Assembly: GCA_014382645.1 (NCBI GenBank)
Contig: JACNJI010000134.1
Location: 1-5,794, forward strand
Reading direction: 5' to 3'
Length of the DNA: 5,794 bases
Source of the DNA: Verrucomicrobiota bacterium
GTDB lineage: Bacteria > Verrucomicrobiota > Verrucomicrobiia > Opitutales > Seribacteraceae
A program made the translations under genes and the position numbers. The notes under the pieces are model-generated. The model ran no database searches, was not told the DNA's origin, and saw nothing but the letters and a program-made list of their open reading frames with translations. Shown in pieces: positions 1-5,794 of the stretch. How positions within the stretch are numbered: position 1 is the first letter of the stretch; every line of letters begins with the position of its first letter.

Positions 1-1024
1 GAAAGTCGGTGGGAGCGACAATCGCTTCATGGTCACCCATGGGCTCTGGAAAAAGTGCGAGGATACTGATGACGGGCCAAGAGCCGCGGCTCGCCGTAAC
101 GGAAAACCCAATTACGACGTTGCGGGAGCCGACGAGAAAAGTTTCTCCACCGACTGGCTTACGGACAAAGTAATCGACTTCGTGAACCTCAATCGAAGCA
201 AGCCTTTCTGCTATATGGTGGACTATCCCGACCCGCATGGCCCCAACACGGTGCGAGCTCCCTATGACGTCATGTATGCCGACGCCAAGGTACCCATACC
301 TCGATCGCTGACAAAGACCTTGGCTCAAACTCCGAAATGGGGCGGCAGGCAAGGTCCCCGACTTACCGCCGACACCGTACGCTCGATCATGCCGAAATAC
401 TACGGCATGGTTAAATGCTTGGACGACAACGTGGGGCGAATCTTGGAATCCCTGAGAAAAAACAAGATTATCGATCGTACGCTCATCGTATTCACTGCCG
501 ACCACGGCGACCTCTGCGGAGAGCATGGGCGCATAAACAAAGGCGTACCCTACGAGGGCTCGGCTCGAATCCCCTTCTTGCTCCACTGCCCCGGCCAGGT
601 GCCTGCGGGAACTATCGTGAACGAGGCCCTAAGCTGTGTCGACTTCCTCCCCACGACACTCTCTCTGATGGAGGTCAACACAGTCGGAGAGGAACAGGGG
701 AGAGACGCCTCCGCCCTCTTTCGCGGAGAGGGGAAGGAATGGAACGACATCGCCTTCATTCGTTCCACCAGTGCAGGTAAACCATGGCTTTGCGCCGTAG
801 CCGACAACCATAAGCTTGTTTTTTCCGCTATGGACGAACCCTGGCTCTTCGACTTGGCTGAGGATCCCGATGAAATGGATAACTGTTACGAAATACCAAA
901 GTACTCGTCAGTCGTGCTAAGTCTAACAAAAGCACTGGCAAGCTATTGTAGAAAGTATGAAGACCCCTATGGCGAAGTCCCTGAAATCAAGGCCGCCATA
1001 AAGAAAGCGCTGGGTCACAAATAA
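1..1024 (+). CDS. Formylglycine-dependent sulfatase, C-terminal part (5' end outside window)
   Basis: This gene encodes a type I (alkaline-phosphatase-fold) sulfatase that hydrolyses sulfate esters, probably on sulfated glycans; the substrate cannot be read from this part. The frame is open from base 2, so the ATG at 29 is internal and the N-terminus with the C-x-P-S-R formylglycine site lies outside the window. Counting from the Met at 29, visible hallmarks are the YPDPHGP segment (about 66-72), a YYGMVKCLDDNVG helix (124-136), the metal-binding TADHGD (156-161), the GEHGRINKG loop with its conserved Lys (164-172) and the YEGSARIPFLL strand (175-185). A C-terminal subdomain holds WLFDLAEDPDEMDN (272-285), the typical 'product/document' strand seen in many family members. 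It is on the opposite strand to all other genes here and converges on the YceI gene. The sulfatase family call is secure; the subfamily is not determined. Confidence 0.93.
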   Translation, partial: KVGGSDNRFMVTHGLWKKCEDTDDGPRAAARRNGKPNYDVAGADEKSFSTDWLTDKVIDFVNLNRSKPFCYMVDYPDPHGPNTVRAPYDVMYADAKVPIPRSLTKTLAQTPKWGGRQGPRLTADTVRSIMPKYYGMVKCLDDNVGRILESLRKNKIIDRTLIVFTADHGDLCGEHGRINKGVPYEGSARIPFLLHCPGQVPAGTIVNEALSCVDFLPTTLSLMEVNTVGEEQGRDASALFRGEGKEWNDIAFIRSTSAGKPWLCAVADNHKLVFSAMDEPWLFDLAEDPDEMDNCYEIPKYSSVVLSLTKALASYCRKYEDPYGEVPEIKAAIKKALGHK

Positions 1025-1056
1025 CCCCTAGGTTACTTGGCGGGAGCGGCTCCCGC
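1022..1056. terminator. Possible bidirectional terminator between convergent sulfatase and YceI genes
   Basis: Two inverted repeats lie at the convergence point. TAACC (1022-1026) pairs with GGTTA (1031-1035), so the arms carry the two opposing stop codons. A perfect 7-bp GC-rich stem, GCGGGAG (1040-1046) and CTCCCGC (1050-1056) with a CGG loop, sits inside the last codons of the YceI gene. Neither strand has a clear run of Ts after the strong stem (the plus strand continues AACATTTAG), so a classic intrinsic terminator is only weakly supported. Confidence 0.35.
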
Positions 1057-1644
1057 AACATTTAGAGAAATCTCAATCTCATTGGATACTTTTTCGAGCT
1101 TTTCTCCGGGTCGTATTCCAAAATCATCGCGCTTCACGACGAACTTTGAACGGATCACGAGAAGATCGCCTGGCACGCGATTACGCTTCTCTAACATTCC
1201 TTTGAGGAAGGTCAGCTTGATGGGGGCCGTAATTTCCTTGGTCACTTTCCTGATAGTCATCTTTCCCTTGGCCACAGCGATAATGTGGAGACCGTCTTTC
1301 CGCACATTCTCGAGTTTAGACAAGACAAATTTGATTTCAGGATACTTCTTAACGTCCATCCACTCCTCACCGTGAATATGCTCCTTGAGTACGGGATTTC
1401 CGACATGGAGACTGGTGGCTACTAGAGTAATGGAGCCGGTTGTGGACTCAGGGGAACTGGGGTCGAACTTGACGATGCCCGCGACACCGTGACCGGACCC
1501 GTTGATCGACTCAAGCGGGGCATCCATCTGAAAAATGACGTTGTTTACGTTTTTCGGATCCTTGAAGTCGAAAGTGATAACCTTGGCCGACAGGCAGGTG
1601 GAAGCGATTAAAGCTGCGAGAAAGGGAAAACATTTCTGAGTCAT
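1033..1644 (-). CDS. Secreted YceI-family (lipocalin-like) protein
   Basis: This is a 203-residue YceI-like protein. The family forms an extended beta-barrel that binds long hydrophobic molecules such as polyisoprenoids, usually in the periplasm. I chose the ATG at 1644 because it starts a good signal peptide: short basic start, hydrophobic core (residues 6-17) and a likely cut after CLSA (residue 20). It also falls 22 nt after the stop of the upstream gene. An in-frame start at 1722 would overlap that gene and bury the signal peptide. Family motifs are the early beta-strand region with GHGVAGIVKFDP (51-62), KEHIHGEEWMDVKKYPEIKF (87-106), which corresponds to the 'R-D-x-H-L...F-D...Y-P' signature, and FVVKRDDFGI (168-177). 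It appears to be the last gene of the minus-strand unit. No strong Shine-Dalgarno is seen. The ligand is unknown; the family call is firm. Confidence 0.88.
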   Translation of the reverse strand: MTQKCFPFLAALIASTCLSAKVITFDFKDPKNVNNVIFQMDAPLESINGSGHGVAGIVKFDPSSPESTTGSITLVATSLHVGNPVLKEHIHGEEWMDVKKYPEIKFVLSKLENVRKDGLHIIAVAKGKMTIRKVTKEITAPIKLTFLKGMLEKRNRVPGDLLVIRSKFVVKRDDFGIRPGEKLEKVSNEIEISLNVAGAAPAK

Positions 1645-1666
1645 TGTTTGGAATCGTTGTTGGAAT

Positions 1667-1966
1667 TTACGGATTTGATTGTCGAAAAGATAAAAAAGAA
1701 AGGCTCCAGACAAAAAGGGCAAGAACCAAGGAAAGAATGGGAGTTTCTATTCCCGCGACGAAACGGTCTTCCCATATGATTTGTTCCTGAGTGCCAAGCT
1801 CGGGCATGCCTTCGATGATGGGAATTTCAACTCGGTTTTCCACGCTCGTCTTCCAAAGGCCCGGTTGTAATCCGTGATACCACCAAAGCCCTACCCCAAA
1901 GCACAATACCACAAGGGACAGTGACCGAAGGACAATTCGGCCAATAGGCACGGAGTAATCACTCAT
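1667..1966 (-). CDS. Small two-pass membrane protein of unknown function
   Basis: This 99-residue protein is not one I recognise. It has a hydrophobic segment at about residues 11-30 (rich in Leu, Val, Gly, Trp), a polar middle loop (about 35-73) with several acidic residues, and a second hydrophobic segment at about 75-94 ending in a short basic tail. Both termini would lie on the same side of the membrane; Arg10, Arg14 and Arg95 suggest the cytoplasm. Its ATG overlaps the xerC stop as ATGA, a 4-nt overlap that usually means translational coupling, and it ends 22 nt before the YceI start. The exact overlap and the codon-level fit between two clear genes make it likely real. Loop-mediated contact with the downstream secreted YceI protein is possible but only a guess. 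Confidence 0.72.
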   Translation of the reverse strand: MSDYSVPIGRIVLRSLSLVVLCFGVGLWWYHGLQPGLWKTSVENRVEIPIIEGMPELGTQEQIIWEDRFVAGIETPILSLVLALFVWSLSFLSFRQSNP

Positions 1967-2922
1967 GCCCGAGGATGAGCCTGTGCGTGCACTTGCTTCA
2001 AACGAGCAACCGTCACATGTGTGTAGATTTGCGTGGTGGACAAATTGGCGTGCCCGAGAAGCTCCTGTACGGAACGCAAGTCAGCCCCGTTGTCCAGCAT
2101 GTGGGTGGCATAAGAGTGACGGAGTTTGTGAGGGGTCAGATCGTCAGGCAACCCCGCCATGCGAAGGTATTTCTTCAGCAAGGTCTGGACGGAACGAACG
2201 CTAAGACGTTTGCCGATGCGATTCACGATCAGGGGAGCGTGAATCGAGGCATCTTGAGCAAACTCACTTCTGAAATGGCGAACGCAATGAACGGCGTTCT
2301 CACCGATTGGGCACAGACGTTGTTTGTTCCCCTTGCCAGTAACTCGAGCGGTAGCCCGCCGGAGATCAAGATCACCATAGTTCAAGCCCACCAGCTCACT
2401 TACCCGTACACCACCACCGTACAGAATTTCCAGAACGATCCGATCCCGCCATGCAAGAAAAGGCTCCAAGGCATCAGTCTCGATAAGCTTGATGGGCTGA
2501 AACAAGAGGAGATCGGCTTGCCTCACCGTAAGAAACTTCGGGAGAGTCTTTGCGACCTTGGGCAAGGTAAGCCCAAGAAAAGGGTTTCGATCGGCCAGTT
2601 TACGTTCCATGCAAAACTTAAAGAACATGCGAATGCCCGAGACGTGGTTGCGAAGCGTCCGTCGCGAGAGGCGACGTTGTTCCTCCACCAGATAGGAACG
2701 AACAAAGGTTTTCGAAATGACGTTGAGGTCGCCTGGCCAATCCACTTGAGAGCGCAACCAAACGAAAAAGTTGACTAGAGCATGACGATAGTTTCGTGCC
2801 GTGTAGTCCGAGAGTCGCCGCTCTAACGATAGATGATCAACAAACAAATCCACTAAGGCGTGCTCAGGAAAGCACTGATCCCGCGTAGAGTCAGTTGGTT
2901 CGCTTACTTGAGCCGTTCCCAC
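1963..2922 (-). CDS. xerC: Tyrosine recombinase XerC
   Basis: This is a 319-residue site-specific tyrosine recombinase that, with XerD, resolves chromosome dimers at dif by strand exchange through a covalent 3'-phosphotyrosine. The N-terminal SAM-like DNA-binding domain spans about residues 20-110 (SDYTARNYRHALVNFF, then the LADRNPF hinge). The catalytic domain follows with a complete active set: Arg173 in GGGVRVSEL, Lys197 in the TGKGNK hairpin, His265 and Arg268 in HKLRHSYATH, His291 in LLGHANLSTTQ and Tyr300 in IYTHV. The GKR-SVRSVQ region, LGHANLSTTQ and the AHPRA end match XerC better than XerD. The start codon at 2922 is GTG, 19 nt inside the preceding small gene. I see no integrase-type extension, att sites or mobile genes, so a housekeeping role is most likely. 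A paralogue with another target cannot be ruled out. Confidence 0.9.
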   Translation of the reverse strand: MGTAQVSEPTDSTRDQCFPEHALVDLFVDHLSLERRLSDYTARNYRHALVNFFVWLRSQVDWPGDLNVISKTFVRSYLVEEQRRLSRRTLRNHVSGIRMFFKFCMERKLADRNPFLGLTLPKVAKTLPKFLTVRQADLLLFQPIKLIETDALEPFLAWRDRIVLEILYGGGVRVSELVGLNYGDLDLRRATARVTGKGNKQRLCPIGENAVHCVRHFRSEFAQDASIHAPLIVNRIGKRLSVRSVQTLLKKYLRMAGLPDDLTPHKLRHSYATHMLDNGADLRSVQELLGHANLSTTQIYTHVTVARLKQVHAQAHPRA

Positions 2923-3125
2923 GTCCCGACCGCCAAATCAAATAAGAACCAAAAGAAAATGACGAGGAAGACAATGCTCGCCAAGCTCAAGTATACTCCG
3001 AAACCGGTCTCCGGCTTTCGAGGTTGCTCGGGACGATAAGCGTTGGAAGTGTTGTCATAAGGAACATAGGGCACGACATTGTTCGTGCTTTCTCCACGAT
3101 TTCTAACTGGTGTCTTGTGGCTCAT
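2904..3125 (-). CDS. Small single-pass membrane protein of unknown function
   Basis: This 73-residue protein is not recognised. The N-terminal 42 residues are polar, with Asn, Pro and Tyr richness (VVPYVPYDN, then a PEQPRKPE stretch). A single strongly hydrophobic helix follows at about 43-64 (LSLASIVFLVIFFWFLF), then a short tail ending TWERLK. I chose the ATG at 3125; an in-frame TTG at 3134 would add three residues. It lies 48 nt after oleB and its last 19 nt overlap the GTG start of xerC, which suggests coupling. The tight packing between two firm genes and the membrane helix support it being expressed, although its size makes this less certain. It replaces the oleC position one would expect after oleB, and it has no similarity to OleC or OleD. 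Confidence 0.65.
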   Translation of the reverse strand: MSHKTPVRNRGESTNNVVPYVPYDNTSNAYRPEQPRKPETGFGVYLSLASIVFLVIFFWFLFDLAVGTWERLK

Positions 3126-3140
3126 CCGATACAAAACCTA

Positions 3141-3159
3141 ATCGTCGCTCAGCTACGAT
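3141..3159 (-). other. Imperfect hairpin in the oleB to small-membrane-protein spacer
   Basis: In the minus-strand transcript ATCGT pairs with ACGAT across one A/G mismatch, two further GC pairs and a UGA loop. It lies 14 nt after the oleB stop and is followed by TAGGTTTTG. It could be a weak attenuator, a processing site or chance; the stem is too short to call a terminator. Confidence 0.25.
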
Positions 3160-3173
3160 GCAAGCGGAACCAT

Positions 3174-4058
3174 TTACTCATCCCTAAGGAAAGCCACGAT
3201 GCGCGGGATACATTCGTCCGATGCATCCTCCAGCAGGTAGTGACCGGCATTGGGTAAGGTCTGCACTGAAAGGTCCGAAAAACGCCCGCGCCATTGGTCG
3301 AGAAAATGCTCACTGAAACAAAAGTCGCGCAAGCCCCAGCATGCCAATTTGGGAGTGTCTGCGAATCGGCTAAGCTTGTCTTCGATGTCCGCGACAAGAG
3401 GTCGTGTCGGGTGGTTTTCTTCATGCGGTATGTCCCGAACGAAACGCCATACGGCAACACGATTGGCCCAAGAGTCGTAGGGGAAAAGAAAACCTTTGCG
3501 AACGGCTTTTGGCAGTGCCTTGACCGTGGCCATTCGAGCAGCCAATCCTGCAAACGCATTCAGTCCGCGAACAAGAAAAGCCCCAACAACGGGCAAACGG
3601 CAAAGCAATATTCGCTTGGGAACTCGAGGAGAAAGGAAGGCCGCGGTATTCAAAATGACCAGACGTTCAACATGCTCCGGCACATCACGAAAGGCTCCGA
3701 GACCAATCGCGCCACCCCAGTCGTGAACGACGAGTCGCACTTTGTCTATGCCGAGTCGATCCAGCAAGGTACGCAGGTTCCCCATGTGAGCGGAAAGATC
3801 GTAAGGGAAGGAACGATGAGGGGGTTTATCGGAGAGACCACAACCGAGATGATCAGGGGCAATGCAGCGGTCTTTTTCCCTAAGGGCAAGAACCAGTTTG
3901 CGATAAAAGAAAGACCAAGTGGGGTTCCCATGCAGCATCAGGATCGGTGGACGGGCACCCTCCCCCTCGTCGAGATAATGCAATCGCCAACCACCTTCAA
4001 GCTCTAGGAATTTTCCCTCAAAGGGGTATTCTGCCTTAATGTCGTCGGGGAGATTCAA
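3174..4058 (-). CDS. oleB: OleB-type alpha/beta hydrolase (beta-lactone decarboxylase)
   Basis: This is a 294-residue alpha/beta hydrolase of the haloalkane-dehalogenase-III/OleB group. OleB decarboxylates cis-beta-lactones to long-chain cis-alkenes and acts in the cytosol or at the membrane in an Ole complex. Visible features are the HGNPTW oxyanion region with Asn45 (43-48), DHLGCGLSDKP (69-79), nucleophile elbow VHDWGG with Asp113 and Trp114 (111-116), a helical cap region (about 140-215), WGLRDFCF with the likely acid Asp245 (241-248) and AGHYLLED with the catalytic His273 (271-278). An Asp nucleophile instead of Ser excludes ordinary esterases. The start at 4058 is TTG, overlapping the oleA stop as TTGA. 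A CTG at 4082 would give an eight-residue extension. Context next to oleA makes OleB much more likely than a true haloalkane dehalogenase or epoxide hydrolase. Confidence 0.87.
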   Translation of the reverse strand: MNLPDDIKAEYPFEGKFLELEGGWRLHYLDEGEGARPPILMLHGNPTWSFFYRKLVLALREKDRCIAPDHLGCGLSDKPPHRSFPYDLSAHMGNLRTLLDRLGIDKVRLVVHDWGGAIGLGAFRDVPEHVERLVILNTAAFLSPRVPKRILLCRLPVVGAFLVRGLNAFAGLAARMATVKALPKAVRKGFLFPYDSWANRVAVWRFVRDIPHEENHPTRPLVADIEDKLSRFADTPKLACWGLRDFCFSEHFLDQWRGRFSDLSVQTLPNAGHYLLEDASDECIPRIVAFLRDE

Positions 4059-5086
4059 TTGGTGACGGAATGGATGATGCAGGAAAGACCGCTACCGATT
4101 CCAAGGAAAGCGGTGGAACACCCCGACGTTACTTTCCCTGCCTCATGGGCAAGGGAATAGGTGATAGGCAGAGAGACGGATCCGCAATTCCCAAGAGTCT
4201 CGAAACTGGAATAGTTTTTTTCGGGATCAAGACCGATTGACTCAAAAACGGCTTTGGTGTGAGCACGGCCGACTTGATGCGTGATGATCAGTTCCGGCGT
4301 CTCGGGCGTCCAACCCGTATGAAGGGAAAACTTGTCCCAGGCTCGCTTCGCCACCGCGATGCCCGCTCGCAAGAGTGCTTCAGAGTCCGTATGCATCTCG
4401 AGCGCGCCTCCGGAAGAATCACCTTCGCAAAGATGGTTATGAGACGTATCGGTCTCCACCACGCCCCGACCGATCAAGGGAGCATCCTCGCGGTCGAGCA
4501 AGTCGCGATGGACGACAGACCAAGCAACCGCACCCGCCCCAATCGTGAGATTGGCAAAGAACGGTTTGATCGTTTGGCGATCGAGGTCACGCTCATTAAG
4601 TATCTCGATGGTTCTATCGACAAGGGGGCGACCATTCTCTCCCGCGACAATTACGGCGCGTTTGATTTGCCCACTTTCAATAAGGCCTCCCGCAAGGATC
4701 AAGGCATTGACAAACCCCAAGCAGGCATTGGACACATCTAAAATTTGGACATTCGAACCTAGCCCCATTAGACGATGAACGTAAGAGGCAGTAGCCGGTT
4801 CAAGACGATCTCGACATACCGCGGAATGAATCAAAAGGTCTATCTCTTTTGCCGGGACACCCTTAGCCAGCAAAGTATTACCTGCTTCAGCGGATGCTTG
4901 GGATGCAGAGAAACCTTCGGGCCAGAAGCGGCGTTCTCGGATTCCCGTCATGAGCTCGAGTCTTCCTTGAGGAAGGTTCAGGCGTTCGTAAAGAGGGGAA
5001 AGACGATCCTCGATCGCATCGGAAGTAACCACTTCGGGTGGGAGAGCATAGGCCATGGCCTCGACGGCGACGTTTGTAAAATCCAT
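4055..5086 (-). CDS. oleA: OleA, head-to-head acyl condensing enzyme (KAS III-like thiolase)
   Basis: This 343-residue thiolase-superfamily enzyme belongs to the beta-ketoacyl-ACP synthase III branch. OleA joins two long-chain acyl-CoAs in a non-decarboxylative Claisen condensation, giving a 2-alkyl-3-ketoacid, the first step of long-chain olefin synthesis. The active site is complete: nucleophile Cys122 in DVSNACLGFVNA, His270 in IITHQVGRAH and Asn300 in LGNCGSVSLP. CRDRLEPATAS (91-101) carries Glu96, matching the glutamate that distinguishes OleA (Glu117 in the Xanthomonas enzyme) from FabH. LGIGSGLSC near the C-terminus is also family-typical. The N-terminus lines up with known OleA from its Met, supporting the ATG at 5086. 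The GGGGAG at 5098-5103 serves as ribosome binding site. It follows fabI by 76 nt and overlaps oleB. A FabH-like or other acyltransferase role is the main alternative. Confidence 0.88.
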   Translation of the reverse strand: MDFTNVAVEAMAYALPPEVVTSDAIEDRLSPLYERLNLPQGRLELMTGIRERRFWPEGFSASQASAEAGNTLLAKGVPAKEIDLLIHSAVCRDRLEPATASYVHRLMGLGSNVQILDVSNACLGFVNALILAGGLIESGQIKRAVIVAGENGRPLVDRTIEILNERDLDRQTIKPFFANLTIGAGAVAWSVVHRDLLDREDAPLIGRGVVETDTSHNHLCEGDSSGGALEMHTDSEALLRAGIAVAKRAWDKFSLHTGWTPETPELIITHQVGRAHTKAVFESIGLDPEKNYSSFETLGNCGSVSLPITYSLAHEAGKVTSGCSTAFLGIGSGLSCIIHSVTN

Positions 5087-5097
5087 AATAGAAAGTG

Positions 5098-5103
5098 CTC
5101 CCC
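5098..5103 (-). promoter_or_regulatory. Shine-Dalgarno of oleA
   Basis: GGGGAG on the minus strand lies 11 nt before the oleA ATG. The spacing is slightly long, but this is the clearest ribosome binding site of the window and supports the chosen start. Confidence 0.55.
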
Positions 5104-5162
5104 GCTAAATCAGCGCCGAATCAAAGTTGTTGGAAATTGAAAACCCATGGAGAATCCACCGA

Positions 5163-5794
5163 TCAACCATCCGTCTTCATGACGGACTTGACCACTTCCT
5201 TGTCGAAGTAGTTGAACCCCATTCCGGCATCGATGACCACCCCTTGTCCATTGATACCGCTGGATCTCGGACTGAGTAGAAATACGGCGAGGTTTGCGAC
5301 CTCATTCGTAGCTAATGCGCGTTTGCGAAAAGTAAGTTTCTCCGCGTAAAGGTAGTTATCGAGGTAGCCGGGAATGCCTGCGGAAGCACTGGTCTTGAGG
5401 GGACCTGCATTGACGGAGTTAAAACGAACCTCGGAATCGGCGGAAAACGATTTGGCCAGATAGCGAACGGAAGTTTCCAAGGCGGCCTTGATCGGGGCCA
5501 TGTAACCGTAATCCTCCGCCGTGACGTGAGTGGACGATATGCCGATCGTGACTACGGAGGCGTCGCTCGCGAGGAGAGGCTTGCAGGCGTTGGCCACCTC
5601 TACCAAGGAAAAAGTGGATACTTGAGTGGCTCGAAGAAAGTCCTTCCGCTTCGTTTCATGAAAGGGCTTGAGACCTTCGGAGTAGTCGGCAAAGGCGATC
5701 GAATGAAGAACGCCATCCAAGGGAGCATGACCTTCTGCCTTTAAGCGACTGGCCAAGCCCGCGATCTCCTCCTCACTCTCCACGTCGCAGACGA
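5163..5794 (-). CDS. fabI: Enoyl-ACP reductase FabI, C-terminal part (5' end outside window)
   Basis: This is an SDR-family NADH-dependent enoyl-ACP reductase that performs the last step of each fatty-acid elongation cycle. The frame stays open to the right edge, where the V-C-D-V sequence typical of the region near residue 64 of FabI is visible, so about 60 residues with the N-terminal glycine-rich nucleotide site are missing. The GTG codon at 5783 is an internal Val, not a start. Counting from that codon: HSIAFA (27-32), Tyr92 and Lys99 in Y-x6-K spacing (the FabI type rather than the Y-x3-K of classical SDRs), [14 protein letters not shown] (124-137) and [12 protein letters not shown] (183-194). 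The second family tyrosine (Tyr146 in E. coli) aligns with Ile82. It lies directly upstream of oleA on the same strand and may share its transcript and supply acyl chains. Confidence 0.87.
   Translation of the reverse strand, partial: VCDVESEEEIAGLASRLKAEGHAPLDGVLHSIAFADYSEGLKPFHETKRKDFLRATQVSTFSLVEVANACKPLLASDASVVTIGISSTHVTAEDYGYMAPIKAALETSVRYLAKSFSADSEVRFNSVNAGPLKTSASAGIPGYLDNYLYAEKLTFRKRALATNEVANLAVFLLSPRSSGINGQGVVIDAGMGFNYFDKEVVKSVMKTDG

Noticed and set aside
1645..1722. Longer N-terminus for the YceI protein from the in-frame start at 1722
   Set aside because: It would overlap the 99-aa gene by 56 nt and place 26 residues before a good signal peptide that starts at 1644.
1975..2778. Plus-strand open frame of 267 codons antisense to xerC
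   Set aside because: It lies opposite a gene with all XerC catalytic motifs, its translation shows no recognisable domain, and it is explained as a codon-bias shadow.
1963..2922. XerC-like gene as an integrase of a mobile element or integron
   Set aside because: No attachment-site repeats, tRNA, transfer genes or cassette array are seen, and the motifs match housekeeping XerC without the extra helix of integron integrases.
3071..3088. Perfect 6-bp inverted repeat GCACGA...TCGTGC with a 6-nt spacer
   Set aside because: It lies within the coding part of the 73-aa gene and has no T run or second copy; probably chance, although an operator cannot be excluded.
3294..4007. Plus-strand open frame of 237 codons antisense to oleB
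   Set aside because: OleB motifs on the minus strand are complete; the antisense translation is low-complexity polar sequence without family features.
3174..4058. True haloalkane dehalogenase
   Set aside because: Asp nucleophile and Asn/Trp residues fit both groups, but the 4-nt overlap with oleA points to OleB.
4259..4741. Plus-strand open frame antisense to oleA
   Set aside because: Arg-rich translation opposite a clear thiolase-fold gene; typical shadow.
5087..5162. Promoter or terminator in the fabI-oleA spacer
   Set aside because: Only a 5-bp stem (GTGGA-TTC-TCCAT) followed by GGGTTTTC and a 4-bp CGCT...AGCG stem are present, and no convincing -35/-10 pair was found.

Overview
The window looks like a chromosomal segment from a bacterium of moderate GC content. 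The gene content (a formylglycine-type sulfatase, an OleA/OleB pair, a YceI-like secreted protein and a FabI-type enoyl reductase) best fits a Verrucomicrobiota lineage, perhaps Opitutales/Puniceicoccales. That placement is inferred from general knowledge of gene content and protein style, not from a marker gene. Planctomycetota or a relative cannot be excluded.

Layout. The plus strand carries only the C-terminal part of a sulfatase, which enters from the left edge and stops at 1024. Everything else (1033-5794) is on the minus strand and reads leftwards: the C-terminal two-thirds of an enoyl-ACP reductase (fabI, cut by the right edge), oleA, oleB, a 73-residue single-pass membrane protein, xerC, a 99-residue two-pass membrane protein and a secreted YceI-family protein. 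The window is gene-dense, and the longest stretch without a gene is the 76-nt fabI-oleA spacer. oleA/oleB, the 73-aa gene/xerC and xerC/the 99-aa gene overlap by 4, 19 and 4 nt, so oleA to yceI probably forms one transcriptional unit, possibly starting at or before fabI. The sulfatase and the YceI gene converge with only 8 nt between their stop codons.

How the genes may work together. OleA condenses two long-chain acyl thioesters head-to-head into a 2-alkyl-3-ketoacid. OleB decarboxylates the cis-beta-lactone formed later in the same pathway, giving a long-chain cis-olefin. The two intervening enzymes, OleD (ketoreductase) and OleC (beta-lactone synthetase), are not here: the gene after oleB is a small membrane protein followed by xerC. 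FabI next door completes fatty-acid elongation and so could supply the acyl chains. The YceI-like protein, with a predicted signal peptide and a hydrophobic-ligand barrel fold, may handle a lipid outside the cytoplasm, but a link to the Ole product is only a hypothesis. XerC has all its catalytic residues and no visible mobile-element context, so it is most likely the housekeeping chromosome-dimer recombinase. The sulfatase is a separate unit, probably for degrading sulfated polysaccharides. I see no CRISPR array, tRNA, rRNA, insertion sequence or clear defence system.
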